Assembly: GCF_028640845.1 (NCBI RefSeq)
Contig: NC_080546.1
Coordinates: forward strand, 55,873,409 to 55,937,408
From: Ahaetulla prasina
Taxonomy: Eukaryota > Chordata > Lepidosauria > Squamata > Colubridae
Direction of reading: 5' to 3'
Length of the DNA: 64,000 nucleotides
Each line of letters begins with the position of its first letter. Position 1 is the stretch's first letter. The notes under the pieces are model-generated. The model saw nothing but the letters and a program-made list of their open reading frames with translations, did no database searches and was not told the DNA's origin. This document shows positions 33,401 through 45,339 of this stretch, piece by piece. A program made the translations under genes and the position numbers.

Positions 33401-33545
33401 TAAATAAGATATTTTTATATTCTCTGCCATTTTGCAGAAAATAGGATATAAATTTGCACACATTTCTTTTATAATGTGTAAATAAAACACTGGCTAAGTC
33501 TAGTAGTCCTGGGAACGGGCCGCGGCGGGGGCCTTAGACCGTGTC

Positions 33546-35480
33546 GTGCCTTTGCGGCCTCTGACCCGGCGCAGGTCCCAACCGGCTCCTTGGTTCTCCG
33601 AGGAGCTGAGAGGGATGAAGCGCCGGAGAAGACGCCTAGAGAGTTCCTGGAGGTCTAGCCGTTCGGAAGCTGATCGGACACTAGTGAAGTCCTATACTAG
33701 GACTTACCTAGTGGCATTGAGGGAAGCGAGGCGTAGCTACGCCTCCTCCCTCATTGCATCGGCAGATAACCGCCCAGCCGCCCTGTTTCGGGTGACTCGC
33801 TCCCTCCTACACCAGGGGCGGGATGACCCGTTGCAGGGGCGTGCTGAGGAGTTTAACGGTTATCTATACGATAAAATCGCTCAGCTTCGGGATGGTCTGG
33901 ACCAAGATTGCGGTGATGCGGTGAGATGCTCGAGGCGGTCTTGGTGACATTGTTTGGGATGAGTTTGACCCTGTGGCTCCGAGGACATGGACAGGTTGTT
34001 GGGTAGGTTGAATGCCACCACGTGTTTACTGGACCCGTGCCCCTCTTGGCTGGTGCTGGCCACTCGAGAGGTGACACGAGGCTGGCTCCAGGCGATTACG
34101 ACCGCTTCTTTGGTGGAGGTGTCTTCCGCCTGCCTTGAAAGAGGCGGTGGTGAGGCCCTCCTTGAAGCCGTCCCTGGACCCGGCTGTTTTAGGTAATTAT
34201 CGTCGGTCTCCAACCCGCCATGCGAAGGTTGTAGAGAGTATGGTGGCATATCAATTTCCCTTGCACCTGGATGAAACTGTCTATCTAGACCCGTTCCAGT
34301 CCGGTTTCGGCCCGGTTACAGCACGGAGACGGCTTTGGTCGCGTTGGTGGATGATCTCTGGAGGGCCAGGGATAGGGGTTGCTCCTCTGCCCTGGTCCTA
34401 TTAGACCTCTCAGCGGCTTTCGATACCATCGACCATGGTATCCTGCTGCGCGGTTGGAGGGATTGGGAGTGGGAGGCACCGTTTATCGGTGGTTCTCCTC
34501 CTATCTCTCCGACCGGTCGCAGTCGGTGTTGACGGGGGCAGAGGTCGGCCCGAGGCGCCTCACTTGTGGGGTGCCGCGGGGTCGATCTCTCGCCTTCTGT
34601 TTAACATCTACATGAAGCCGCTGGGTGAGACCATCAGTGGTTTCGGTGTGAAGTACCAGCTGTATGCGGATGACACCCAGCTGTACTTTTCTACACCGGA
34701 CCACCCCATCGAAGCTTCAAGTGCTGTCCCGGTGCCTGGAGGCCGTCGGGTCTGGATGGGGAGAAATAGGCTCAAGCTCAATCCTCCAAGACAGAGTGGC
34801 TGTGGATGCGGCATCCCGGTACAGTCAGCTAAATCATGGCTGACCATCGGTGGCGAGTCATTGGCCCGATGGAAAGGGTCCGCAACTTAGGCGCCCTCCT
34901 GGATGAGCGGCTGTCTCTAGAAGATCATTTGGCCGTCTCCAGGAGAGCGTTCTACCAGGTTCGCCTGGTGCGCCAGTTGCGCCTTTCTGGACCGGGATGC
35001 CCTATGCACGGTCACTCACGCACTCGTGACGTCTCGCCTGGATTACTGCAATGCTCTCTACATGGGGCTCCCTTGAAGGGCATCCGGAGGCTGCAGTTAG
35101 TCAGAATGCGGCTGCGGGTGATAGATGGAGCCCCGTGGCTCCCGTATAACACCCATCCTGCGCAGGCTGCACTGGCTACCTGTGGCTTTCGGGTGCGCTT
35201 CAAGGTGTTGGTGACCACCTTTAAAGCGCTCCATGGCATTGGGCGGGTTACTTACGGGACCGCCTACTGCTACGAATATCTCTCACCGACCGTGCGCTCT
35301 CACAGAGGGTCTCCTCAGGGTGCCGTCAGCGCGGCAATGTCGTCTGGCGGCGCCCAGGAAGGGCCTTCTCTGTGGGGCCCCACCCTCTGGAATGAACTAC
35401 CCCGGTCTTCGTCAGCTTCGGACCTCGGACCTTCCGCTGGGCTTAAAACATATTTATTTAATTGTGCAGGGCTGAGCTAA
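33546..35480 (+). pseudogene. ORF2 relic of the L2-clade LINE, copy A
   Basis: The first piece (33546-33947) is the linker between endonuclease and RT (APWFSEELRGMKRRRRRLE and following); the endonuclease itself is absent. The RT pieces are in shifting frames: a KEAVVRP-like start near 34138, LLDLSAAFDTIDHGILL near 34400, a LTCGVPRG-type motif near 34560 and an intact YADD at 34663-34674. The C-terminal region (LWNELPRS, then LKTYLFNCAG) ends at 35480. At least six frame changes make it non-functional. CpG sites are numerous despite the frameshifts, unlike the AT-rich flanks. Confidence 0.85.
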
Positions 35481-35614
35481 ATTTTAAATTACTGGCTTTT
35501 AAATTGGCTTTTATTCTATATTTTTAATTTTAAATTAACAGGCTTTTAGAATAAGTTTTTTAACTGTTTTTATATTCTTTATATTGTATTTATGTGTTTT
35601 TAAATGCCTGTACA

Positions 35615-35644
35615 CCGCCCTGAGTCCTTCGGGAGATAGGGCGG
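35615..35644 (+). other. LINE 3' stem with TTCG tetraloop
   Basis: CCGCCCT (35615-35621) pairs with AGGGCGG (35638-35644). Inside, TCC (35625-35627) pairs with GGA (35632-35634) around a TTCG loop. Related LINEs recognise a 3' stem-loop to start reverse transcription. Confidence 0.7.
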
Positions 35645-35690
35645 TATATAAATTTGATCAATAATAAATAATAAATAAATAGTAGGTTGT

Positions 35691-36734
35691 TTTCTAATAT
35701 TTACCTTAAAATTGCAACCAACAGATAAGTTACAATATTTAAACAATTTTAATTTTACACTTGCAGATATAATAAAAATATGAAAATTACCTCAGTTTCT
35801 GTACTTTGGCTGATCTATTTAGGAGTCCATTTCTATACCAAGGATGAATTTTAAGAGTATTTCATAGATGCTTTATTTCTACGAATTTGTGATACAGGAA
35901 CACTCATAGGAAGGTTACTCATGTTCCAAAGCAGCTCAATGATATTTTATAGTATAGCCTTTATTGTCATTGTACATTATATATACAATGAAATTGGTTG
36001 AAATATTTTATCAGTTAATTCTTCTTGCATTATTTGTTGCAAGCTCAGACATGATTATCCGATTTATTTTTGATATATCAAAACATATACTTTTATTTAG
36101 ATTTCTATTTAAAACCAGTTAAAATTTAACACAAAGAGTTCTGTTTTCTAATTAGAAGTCATTACAAGACATATATCACATTTAGGATGATGTTAAGGAG
36201 GTTTTGTATGACTTTCTCATAATCTCATCTTTGGAGACAATATAAAGATCCAATCTAATATTTTGACATAAAGTGCAGTATATATGTAAGATGAAGATAA
36301 TTCCATCTTTAAACTTTAATATGCCTACATAAAGAACTGAAAATACAAATATATCATATGCATTATGATAACAACGACTTATCCCATAACAATGAAGTGT
36401 GTCCCTGAAGCAGCTTGGCTTTATTAAAAGCCGGTTAAAGAGTGGAAGACAATAATTCTTTCATTTCACTCTTAATGTTTTATTTGTGGACTGAGAATTG
36501 AAGAATAGGACGGAATAAGAAGATAATAAAATGGAAATTTTATTAAGAGGAAAAGTATTTTAATGGAAATGTATTAACAGGGACATCAATGGCTGGGAGC
36601 ATAAAACATTTCTCTTCTTTGTTTTGTCAGGCCATTCTAAAACTTGGAATATGAGTTGTTTGGCAACAGAAACAGATATTGATGAAATTTATGCTGTAAA
36701 TATAGCAAAATGAGTTCTATTTATTCTGTAATAA
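35691..36734. other. AT-rich intergenic stretch
   Basis: No gene recognised. A short TTTATTGTCATTGTACAT-like piece near 35962 may be an old repeat end. Confidence 0.4.
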
Positions 36735-36965
36735 GTTGGAACATAAAATGAGCCTTGCTGGATCAGATTAAAGGCTCATCTAATCCAGCATTCTGTTCCC
36801 AAAGTGTTCAACCAGATGCCAGTGGGAAGCGCACAAGCATTGCATAAGGGCAATAAATACTTTCTCAATCATTTTTCACTAGCAGCTGGAATGCAGAAGC
36901 ATTCTGCCTCAGATATTGGACATAAGGTAATCATCAAGACTATTAACCGCTACTGTGACTAGTAT
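36735..36965. repeat. Old interspersed repeat, probably LINE-derived
   Basis: GAGCCTTGCTGGATCAGATT near 36748, TCTAATCCAGCATTCTGTTC near 36779 and CCAACCAGATGCC-like words follow the order of a repeat that is common in squamate and other reptile genomes. The family name is uncertain. Confidence 0.5.
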
Positions 36966-38044
36966 GTTTATTAATATTAAGAGGGGAATACAATGATTTG
37001 TTACTATAAGAAAAAATAATATAGCGAGAAGAGGTATATCATTGCAGTATCTCTGTCTTCTCCAAACTTAGCTTTAGCTAAATAATTTTAGCTAAAGGAA
37101 TAGTATAGCTTAGACTAGAATAAGGATGGACTATAGAGGGATGGCTGGGATAGAGGGAGAGTGAAAGAAAGAATGGAGGGCTATCAGTCATTTTGAGGAT
37201 ACAATTCTAAATTTGAGTAATTATCTATCACAGAATTAGAACACAATACGCAATATTTACTTATTCACTTTACTAATTATAAAAGTGAAAACTTATTTAT
37301 TAGATGTTTATAGCTACCCATCTCAGCAAATGACTCTGGGTAGTTCACAATTTAGAAACTTATACTACAATTAAAAACTTTTTTCACAAGTTACTTACAA
37401 ATATAAACACCCATGATTTATATTCAGATCCTGGCAGGTAAATTATTCTGTGTGTGACACAAAGGCACAGAGTTTACTAAATTTCATACTAACTTCAGTT
37501 TTGTTTCATATATAATATCTAGGCAAACCAGGATTAGCCGTTATTCTTACTATTATAGTGTTACGTTTTAATATTTAGGTTAATTGTATTATTTCCAGAT
37601 GCTTTTAAAAGTAAAAATAACAATACAAGTAACTTCTGCATTTTTATAACCTCTTACTCAGCCAGCTTTTGCTTCAATAGGTTATTGGTTCATTGACATA
37701 CTTGAGGGCTGCAATATTCAAATATATAATTGTTTGCTTTTAGAAATATGTGGTTAGTTAGAAATCAAAGTAATCTCAGTCAGAACTATACCACAATAAA
37801 CAACATCTTACTCAAAAATGTTTCCATACATCTATCTTATTTTAGACAGCAAATGCAACTTATTATTTAGAATATGATTTATGGATTGTTTTGTAATTGT
37901 TTCATAAATTATTAATGCCATTTATAATTGCAACCTATTACATTTTAACTCAAGTAATAAGAGAGAATGTAGAATCAACAAGCATTAATGTAGAATCTTT
38001 AGAACACCATATTTGTTCATATGGAGGTGTGCATCCTCTGAGTG
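36966..38044. other. AT-rich stretch with one weak LINE 3'-end trace
   Basis: Near 37290-37400 the sequence CCATCTCAGCAAATGACTCT with GGTAGTTCACAA resembles an antisense L2-type 3' end. Otherwise nothing recognised. Confidence 0.35.
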
Positions 38045-38300
38045 TTTGAGCAAATTTATTTTATTTATTTATTTTTATTTATTTATTTTGTCACACAGTA
38101 TATATAAGCATAAGCATGAAATAATTGTACAATATATAAGCATATATATGAGTATGAGTATGTAATAACTATATTAATTGGATATAACGAAAGGAAACAA
38201 TAGGACAGGAACGGTAGGCACGTTTGTGCTCTTATGCACGCCCCTTACAGACCTCTTAGGAATGAGGTGAGGTAAGTGCCAATAGTTTGTCCAACAACAG
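38045..38300 (-). mobile_element. 3' end fragment of CR1-like LINE (same family as 60.4 kb)
   Basis: The + strand starts with TTTATTTATTT and TTGTCACA, then contains AGGACAGGAACGGTAGGCAC and TGCACGCCCCTTACAGACC, the complement of the 3' UTR and coding end at 61.67 kb. Only 3' UTR and the last codons are present. Confidence 0.8.
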
Positions 38301-39002
38301 CAGAAGAAAAGTATTATTATAAACATGGTCATATTTTTTTCAAAATTTTCACTAGAAGATATTGTTGATATGGGAATTAAATTAAAAAGTGGAGATCATA
38401 AAATTTGTATCAAGAATGATTCATTAAATGAAAACAATTATTTTAGCATTCATATACTTTGAAGAAGTTCAAGAACATTTAAAACAGATTAAGAAACTCA
38501 AGACAGTATTCTTTTATGAAATAAGAACACTATTTCATATTATTTACATTTAGCTGTATTTTCACTAACTCAGATTCAAATCATTTTTAAAATCTATCAT
38601 TTTGTACTGTTACTCCAGCAAATTGCAGCTTATGTTACTGGCATCATGCATCAAGAACAGGTGTGCAAAATCTTTTAATCCCTAAAGCAGCATAGAAATT
38701 TCATTGGAATGAAGAGAAGGATGGTATGGCACCTAGTTGGGTCTTAATCGTCTATGAAATCAAATACATTTAATTTAGCTATGACATCGCCAATGGTCCT
38801 ACATCAAATAAGATTTATTAAATAGACAATTCAACTGACAAAAGTTATATGCAGTTTCTTTAGAATAGCATCTCAGCAAAACAGATTTTACTAAGGAATA
38901 TGCAATGATTCACCTTCAGACAAAATAGCATTTGAAACATATAGTACTAGAGACTTGGTTCCATATCTGGTGGAAATAGGTGATGCTGCAAGTTGATATC
39001 AA

Positions 39003-39480
39003 CCTAGATTAAAACACTATTGTAATGTCCTTCCTGTTAAAGACTACTTCAGCTTTAATTGCAATAATACAAGAGCAACCAATAGATTTAATCTTAATGT
39101 TAACCACTTTAATCTAGATTGCAAAAAATATGACTTCTGTAACAGAATCATCAGTGCTTGAAACACTTTACCTGACTCTGTGGTCTCTTCCCATAATCCT
39201 AAAAACTTTATCCAAAAACTTTCTACTATTGACCTCACCCCATTCCTAAGAGGACCATAAGGGGCGTGCATAAGCGCACAAACGTGCCTACCGTTCCTGT
39301 CCTATTGTTTTTCTTTTCTTCTTTTTTCTTTTCTTCTTTCTATATATTACATATATTGTTGTGACAAAATAAATAAATAAAATAAATATATATATGCTTA
39401 TACCTCCTAATATTTACTCTTATATATGTTTATATATTATATAACCTTTTGTACGATGCTTATATATATTTGTGACAAAA

Positions 39481-39535
<55 letters not shown>

Positions 39536-39540
39536 ATATT
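39003..39540 (+). mobile_element. 5'-truncated CR1-like LINE (same family as 60.4 kb)
   Basis: Reading in frame gives the C-terminal segment parallel to YNVLPVENYFSFNHNNTRA and DFTPFLRGL of the 60.4 kb copy, with a stop in place of Trp near 39162. It is followed by GGGGCGTGCATAAGCGCAC and GTGCCTACCGTTCCTGTCC. The tail motif TGTGACAAAATAAATAAA appears twice (near 39360 and 39470), so the terminus is partly duplicated, and ends in a long (AAAT)n run (39478-39537). Confidence 0.8.
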
Positions 39541-41242
39541 TCATATATTCTCTATAGGCAATATTCCATATATGGGCAATGAATGCCAAACAGATGGAAC
39601 ATTTATTCCTCCAAATCTAATGTGATGTGATATTCAAGAACATACGGTAAGTCAAAATATGGATATTAAATTTCAGCAGCTTCCCAAAGGTGGAAAAAAT
39701 TTTCTACCACTCTATATAGTGCTTTTACTGTGTAAGAGGAAGAGCTCAAGAATACAAAAGTTTCAAATTATCAGTCATGCTTTATACATAGTACTGCATT
39801 AAGTATTACATGTTGCAACTGCATGGTAAGAGTCTCATAAAAGGTGTTAAGGACAGGTGATATTAAATAATCTTGCCAAAATATTTGCATTGAATTTGCC
39901 AATTATTTTAAAATTGCTTCACATTTTAGAGCTAACTGATGAATAATGCAATGCATTTGTAAAGGAACCTCAGTAATGGCCATTGAACCAAAGTCCAGTT
40001 ATATCTTATTATTAACTTATACTTTTTTTATAAGAAAACCTTGAAATGGAATATCTCTATATTCAGTGACAGCGTTAATACATGCAGTCACCAAAACTAT
40101 AAAAATATGAAAAATGATAAAGCTTAGCTTTTGGAATCAATAATCTTACTGACAAAAACAGTGATGAAATATTATACTTGAAGCTTTTACAAATTGCATT
40201 GTATAATATTACCATCTAAAATACTAACCTAAAAGTGACATTAATGACTCTAAAGCTCATTGTCCTTGTTTTATTAGTCTTGCAATATTTTTTTTATATT
40301 TAAATTACTACAATTTGGAGTCGCCCTGCCTAAATATTCCAGTATTAAAGAACTTAGTGCCAATCTATCCCAGAATGAAGATATGCCTGCTCTTGAATTT
40401 CTCTCTCCAGGCAAGAAGCTTTCAAAGCACAGCTTCCTGTTTTGCATTTTATTCATTTCACACCAAGTGCATCTGATAATCTCTCCCATTATTTTGGATT
40501 AGAAGTGCTTGAACATCCTCATGAGGTTAGAATTTAGATGTGTATATATGACTTTGGACACAATACTTGCAAACAACAGCAACTGGAAATCTTACTCTCT
40601 GATTTTCAGTCTAATAGGTTTGTGTATGTGTGTGGGGTTTTTTTCCCCTTTTCTTCCCAAATATTTAATTGGAAAAAAATATTACATACAATTCCAATAT
40701 TATATTATTAATTATTTTACTAATATTATCCTGCATGTACTATTATTATATGCAATGATTTATAAATTATCTAAACTTCACAATAAGATACAAAATTTCA
40801 AAACTATAATACATATATACAGTATTAATATCAATAGCAAAACAAAACATTTTAACCTAGATTTAAGAAAAACTAAAGCAAATTGTGAATTTTTTTATTC
40901 TCACCTACACGTTATATCTTAGTTTTATATACTCTATGATATTGAAAATTATTTCATCAAATATTTAATTATTATCCACTGATCTAATTCTGTGGTAGCT
41001 ACTGTTCATGCAGATGTTAACTGGATTCAGGATTTTTTTCCAGAATCTAAGGAAAGTTCATTCTAAGGAAATATTATATGATGAATTATTAGGAATATTC
41101 CCCAAAATAATGAGCAGTGTGCACTGTTCAAAACATGTTTAGCATCATGTTGTAAATGGATCCATTGTTGACCTTTATTTCCATATCAGAACAAAATTTG
41201 CTAAAGTTTTAGACAGTTAAATGAAAGAGATTATATTAATTG

Positions 41243-41276
<34 letters not shown>

Positions 41277-41319
41277 ATTTGGATTTTAAGCTCTCACTTT
41301 ATCTCATATTGAATAACAA
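39541..41319. other. AT-rich intergenic stretch with a (CA)n microsatellite
   Basis: No gene recognised. CA repeats lie at 41245-41275. The 137-codon frame at 40509-40922 is AT-rich and has no domain that I know. Confidence 0.45.
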
Positions 41320-41499
41320 AATTAGTTTATGTATTTATCAATTTTGGAGACCAACCATCTCGCTCATAAAGCAAGTCTGCACAGTACACAATTAAAACAT
41401 AAAAACCTAATTAAACCTATATTCAAATAGGAGGCAGTTAAAACAGGAATAAAATCATTAAAATTAAAAAGGCGGGGGAGAATCTTCAAGTTGCTAAGC

Positions 41500-41691
41500 T
41501 TTGGATGAGGCTAATTGGATTGGAAGGGAAAATTTTATTCTGTTTGGTTTATGTATAACAATACCTTGTGATTGACCCGGGAAGCCGGGAGGGGGGGAAG
41601 GGAGGGGGGAAGGGGGTTTTCTGGGAGGGAGGGGGGAAAAAAGGGGCGAAAATGTTTTTGTTTTTTTAAAAACTTTTTCAATAAAAAAAAA
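41500..41691 (+). mobile_element. 5'-truncated L1 insertion with perfect target-site duplication
   Basis: Flanked by identical 12-bp AAGTTGCTAAGC at 41488-41499 and 41692-41703. It ends CAATAAAAAAAAA, and the interior is a G-rich L1-type 3' UTR: AACAATACCTTGTG near 41559 parallels the L1 at 5308, followed by a GGG-rich tract (41590-41646). A polyA tail, a target duplication and truncation are the hallmarks of L1 target-primed insertion. The subfamily differs from the 5' L1. Confidence 0.9.
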
Positions 41692-41998
41692 AAGTTGCTA
41701 AGCCCAAGTATCAGAATTTTAAAAAGATATAAAATTAAAACATTAAAGTTGATTTAATATTTTTAAAAATTAAATTACAAGATTAAAAAATTATAACAAT
41801 TTCAAAGCGACAAGAAATTCCAAGAAGACAATTTAACCCTATTAAAATTGTTTCATAAAAGGAAGGGAGAGATCTCCTGGCACAACCAGTCCCATGACTG
41901 CATGACATTTGTGCTCCCAATGCAAAACTGCAGAGCCATGTTTTGAACCCTTTACGGAAAGCCAGAAGAGTGGGGGACTGCCTTATCTCAGGTAGAAG

Positions 41999-42263
41999 CA
42001 GAGGTGGGTTTCAGCAAATTCTGGAGAACTGGTAGTGGAAATTTTGGGTAGTTCAGAGAACCCGTAGTAAAAAATTTTACTGGCCCCACCTCCATCTATT
42101 CTCTACCTTCCAAGTCCCAGCTGATTGGGAGGAAATTGGGATTTTGCAGTAACCTTTCCCTGGATTGGGAAGGGAATGGAGATTTTACAATATCCTTCCC
42201 CTGCCATGCCTACCAAGCCACACCCACAGAACTGGTAGTAAAAAAATTTGAAACCCACCACTG
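41999..42263. mobile_element. hAT-type MITE inserted in the antisense LINE
   Basis: Termini CAGAGGTGGGTTTC and (inverted) CAGTGGTGGGTTTC, 13 of 14 matching. 8-bp flanks GGTAGAAG (41991-41998) and GTAAGAAG (42264-42271) match at 6 of 8. The interior near the right end (AGCCACACCCACAGAACTGG) is also found at 57.95 kb. Confidence 0.85.
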
Positions 42264-42702
42264 GTAAGAAGGATATTCCATAGGAAAGGAGCAAGAGCAG
42301 ATAAAGCTCTCTTCCTAGACTTAGACCCCACTAGTTGGAATTCTTTAACTGATAGGATCTGCAACATACTTTCTCTTCCTGATTGAGTGGGATGGGGCAA
42401 AGCCAGTTCCATAGTAACTACATGCCCTGTAGGCCTTTATAGGTTATGACCAACACCTTGAATTAGAACCAGAAGAAAACTGAAACTCAGTGCAGTTCAT
42501 GGAGCAAAGGTGTTAGGTGTGCCCTTTTTTGGGCATCCAAGATAGCTTATGCAGCTGCATTCTGCACCAGCTGAAGTTTATGGATACTTTTCAAGGGTGT
42601 TCTTATGTAGAATGCATATCATAGATAGCCAAGTAAAGAAACAAATGGATGAATCAAGTCATAATTCTCACTTAAAACATAAATGACCAAGTTTAAATTA
42701 TC

Positions 42703-44065
42703 TTGAAAGAGGCGGTGGTGAGGCCCCTCCTTAAGAAGCCTTCCCTGGACCTGGCTATTTTGGCTAATTACCGTCCTGTCTCCAACCTTTGCTTTGTGGC
42801 AAAGGTTGTTGAGAGTGTGGTGGCCTGGCAGCTTCCCCGGTACCTGGAGGAAACCGTCTATCTAGACCCGTGCCAGTCCAGCTTCAGGTCTGGGTACAGC
42901 ACGGAGACGGCTTTGGTCGTGTTGGTTGATGATCTCTGGAGGGCATGGGACAGGGGTTGTTCCTCTGTTCTTGTCCTGTTAGATCTGTCAGCAGCTTTTG
43001 ATACCATCGACCATGGTATCTTGCTGCGACGGTTGGAGGGTTTGGGAGTGGGGGGCACCATTTTTCAGTGGTTCTCCTCCTACCTCTCCGACCATTCGCA
43101 GATGGTGTTGACAGGGGGGCAGAGGTCGACTGCTAGGCAACTCACTTGTGGGGTGCCACAGGGGTCGATTCTCTCGCCTCTCCTGTTCAACATCTATATG
43201 AAGCCGCTGGGAGAGATCATTCATGGTTTTGGGGTGAGTTGTCAACTGTACGCTGATGACATTTAGCTGTACATTTCCACCCTGAAGCACCCCAACAAAG
43301 CCGTTGATGTGATGACCTGGTGCCTTGAGGCCGTTCGGGTCTGTATGGGGACAAACAGACTCCAACTCAACCCATCCAAGACGGAGTGGCTGTGGATACC
43401 ATCATCCCGGCACAGTCATCCAATTCCATCACTGACTGTGGGGGGTGAATCGTTGGCCCCCAGGGAATCGGTGGACAACTTAGGCATTCTCCTGGATGCA
43501 TGTCTGTTTTTAGAAGATCATTTGACGGCCGTCACCAAGGGGAGCTTTTTATCAAGTTCGCCTGATTCGCCAGTTGCGCCCCTTCCTGGATCGGGACTCT
43601 TTATGCACAGTCACTCATGCCCTCGTTACTTCCCGTCTGGATTACTGTAATGCTCTCTACATGTGGCTCCCCTTGAAGAGCACCAGGAAGCTCCAACTGG
43701 TACAGAATGCGGCCGCGCGGGGGATAGAGGGAGCGTCTCATAGCTCCCATGTAACACTTGTCCTGCGCAGGCTGCATTGGTTGCCGGTGGTCTTCTGGGT
43801 GCGATTCAAGGTTCTGGTTATCACCTTTAAAGCGCTCCATGGCATGGGACCGGGATATTTACGGGACCGTCTGCTGCCGCCAGTAACCTCCTTAGGGTGC
43901 CGTCGGCCAAACAATGTCGGCTGGTGGCCCCCAGGGGAAGAGCGTTCTCTGTGGGGGCTCCGGCCCTGTGGAACGAACTACCTGTGGGGCTATGCCTTCT
44001 CCCTGATCTTCGGACCTTTAAGCGCGAGCTCAAAACTTTCTTCTTTCACCAAGCAGGGCTGGCCT
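42703..44065 (+). pseudogene. ORF2 reverse-transcriptase relic of L2-clade LINE, copy B
   Basis: The first 187 codons (42703-43266) are a clean RT piece: KEAVVRPLLKKPSLD, SVVAWQLPRYLEETVYLDP, LLDLSAAFDTIDHGILLRRL, GVPQGSILSPLLFNIYMKPL and YADD (43249-43260). The frame then hits a stop at 43264-43266, two codons after the catalytic pair, where the family has Thr-Gln. Later pieces (43309-43650, 43574-44080) are in other frames and reach the C-terminal FKRELKTFFFTKQG end. Better preserved than copy A, but inactive. Confidence 0.9.
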
Positions 44066-44277
44066 AATGATAAATTTTAATTGAGGGTTTGTTAGTGGGT
44101 TTTTTAAGGGGGTTTAATTTGGTTTTATAATTTTACTTATTTATTTTAAATACTTAGCTCATTGAATTAGATTTTTAATGAATATTGTATTTTAAATTTT
44201 TTGATATTTATGTTTTATCTATGCTGTACACCGCCCTGAGTCCTCAGAGAAGGGCAGTATAAAAATACGAAAAATAA

Positions 44278-44280
44278 ATA

Positions 44281-44318
<38 letters not shown>
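44278..44318. repeat. (AATC)n microsatellite at the LINE tail
   Basis: Follows the AAATAAATAAAT tail of copy B without interruption. Confidence 0.95.
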
Positions 44319-44388
44319 ATTTTGGACAAATTACATGAAGTTCTCTTGACAAGGCTGGGAAAGATGGAAAGATTTTTTTTAGTGTATT

Positions 44389-44389
<1 letters not shown>

Positions 44390-44459
<70 letters not shown>
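44390..44459. repeat. (ATT)n microsatellite
   Basis: Pure ATT trinucleotides. Both overlapping open frames here (poly-Ile) are artefacts. Confidence 0.98.
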
Positions 44460-44460
<1 letters not shown>

Positions 44461-45339
44461 GCACCCTGAAAGATCTGAAGTACCTGGTTGGTAACAGGTC
44501 TTGCTGAAGAAGGCTAGCAGTGCCATTGTTAAAAGTTGATACCATCTTGTTGGCACATAATCAGAAACATAGAAACTGTGGTGTACATTAATGGTCCTAA
44601 GAATGTATTGGTTGCTACATTATTCAGATGACTATTGTATGAGGAGAAAGACAAAAGGGAAATAACTAATAGTCTTGTTTCTTCTCCCCTCAGGTAAAAT
44701 AGAAATCTTGCTGTGCTGTTGGAATGACCAGATCTTTATTCATTCATGTCACACTTAACTTTTGAAGGAAGGGGGGGGTTGCCCCTCAAGTAACTATCTA
44801 CTTTAAAACATCAGGGATAATTAAGACAGAGCTTTTTATTCCAATAAAGAATATCTTTCTTCGAATATCACCCTATTGATATTTCGGGGGGGGGGGAGAA
44901 AGAAAGAAAGAGAGCGAGAGCGAAAATAGCAATGTTAAGGCTGCTTAAAAGGCTAAATCAAATGTCAGCATTAGCAAACTCTGATGTAGTGAAACTGACA
45001 ATTTTACTGAATCCAGCAGTTATAGTGTTCATAGCAAAAACGGCTATAGATAAAATGCTGAATGGCCAAAAGTGAATACACCAAATAAAAACAAAGTGAA
45101 TTATACCTTGATTCACCTGATTGTGAAATCCAATGAAATTTATATAATTTAAAAAAATACATTTCACCAATGATCATTGTCTTTGGTCTAGTACTGTAAT
45201 AAATTGTATATGTACAATGGTTACACAGTTTAGAACCTCACATTGTTTCCCTTTGTATGCACGTGTATGTCACATACTTCATAGAAATGAGTAGTAGATC
45301 ATGAAGGCTCAGTTAGAACCTTCTTTTTTTCTAAAATAA
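44460..45339. other. Intergenic stretch, no gene; G-run and GAAA tract
   Basis: A run of eleven or more G is followed by GAAA repeats at about 44885-44915. Nothing else recognised. Confidence 0.4.

Larger units (their letters stand above)
33505..35690 (+). mobile_element. GC-rich L2-clade (CR1 group) LINE, 5'-truncated, copy A
   Basis: An abrupt rise in G, C and CpG at about 33505 marks the 5' truncation. The 3' end has the CCGCCCT / AGGGCGG stem (35615-35644), TATAAAT and an ATAATAAATAAAT tail to about 35690. Coding pieces (separate entry) identify a Jockey-superfamily reverse transcriptase of the L2/CR1 group. No target duplication was seen, as expected for this group. Confidence 0.85.
41320..42690 (-). 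mobile_element. Antisense L2-clade LINE 3' region hosting two later insertions
   Basis: The + strand shows the complement of an L2-type C-terminus and 3' UTR: AAAACATAAAAACCTAATTAAACC near 41394 in part, GGAAAGCCAGAAGAGTGGG near 41956, ATTCCATAGGAAAGGAGC near 42274, and GACCAACACCTTGAATTAG near 42449. These are phrases also seen in the relic at 22.6 kb. Removing the L1 piece (41500-41691) and the hAT element (41999-42263) restores continuity. Decayed and non-coding. Confidence 0.6.
42699..44320 (+). mobile_element. GC-rich L2-clade LINE, 5'-truncated, copy B
   Basis: Starts abruptly at the KEAVVRP segment and ends with the CCGCCCTGAGTCC stem region (about 44231-44255, less perfect than in copy A), an AAATAAATAAAT tail and then (AATC)n (44278-44318). 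Same family as copy A, with a later truncation point. It follows directly on the antisense LINE relic. Confidence 0.88.
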
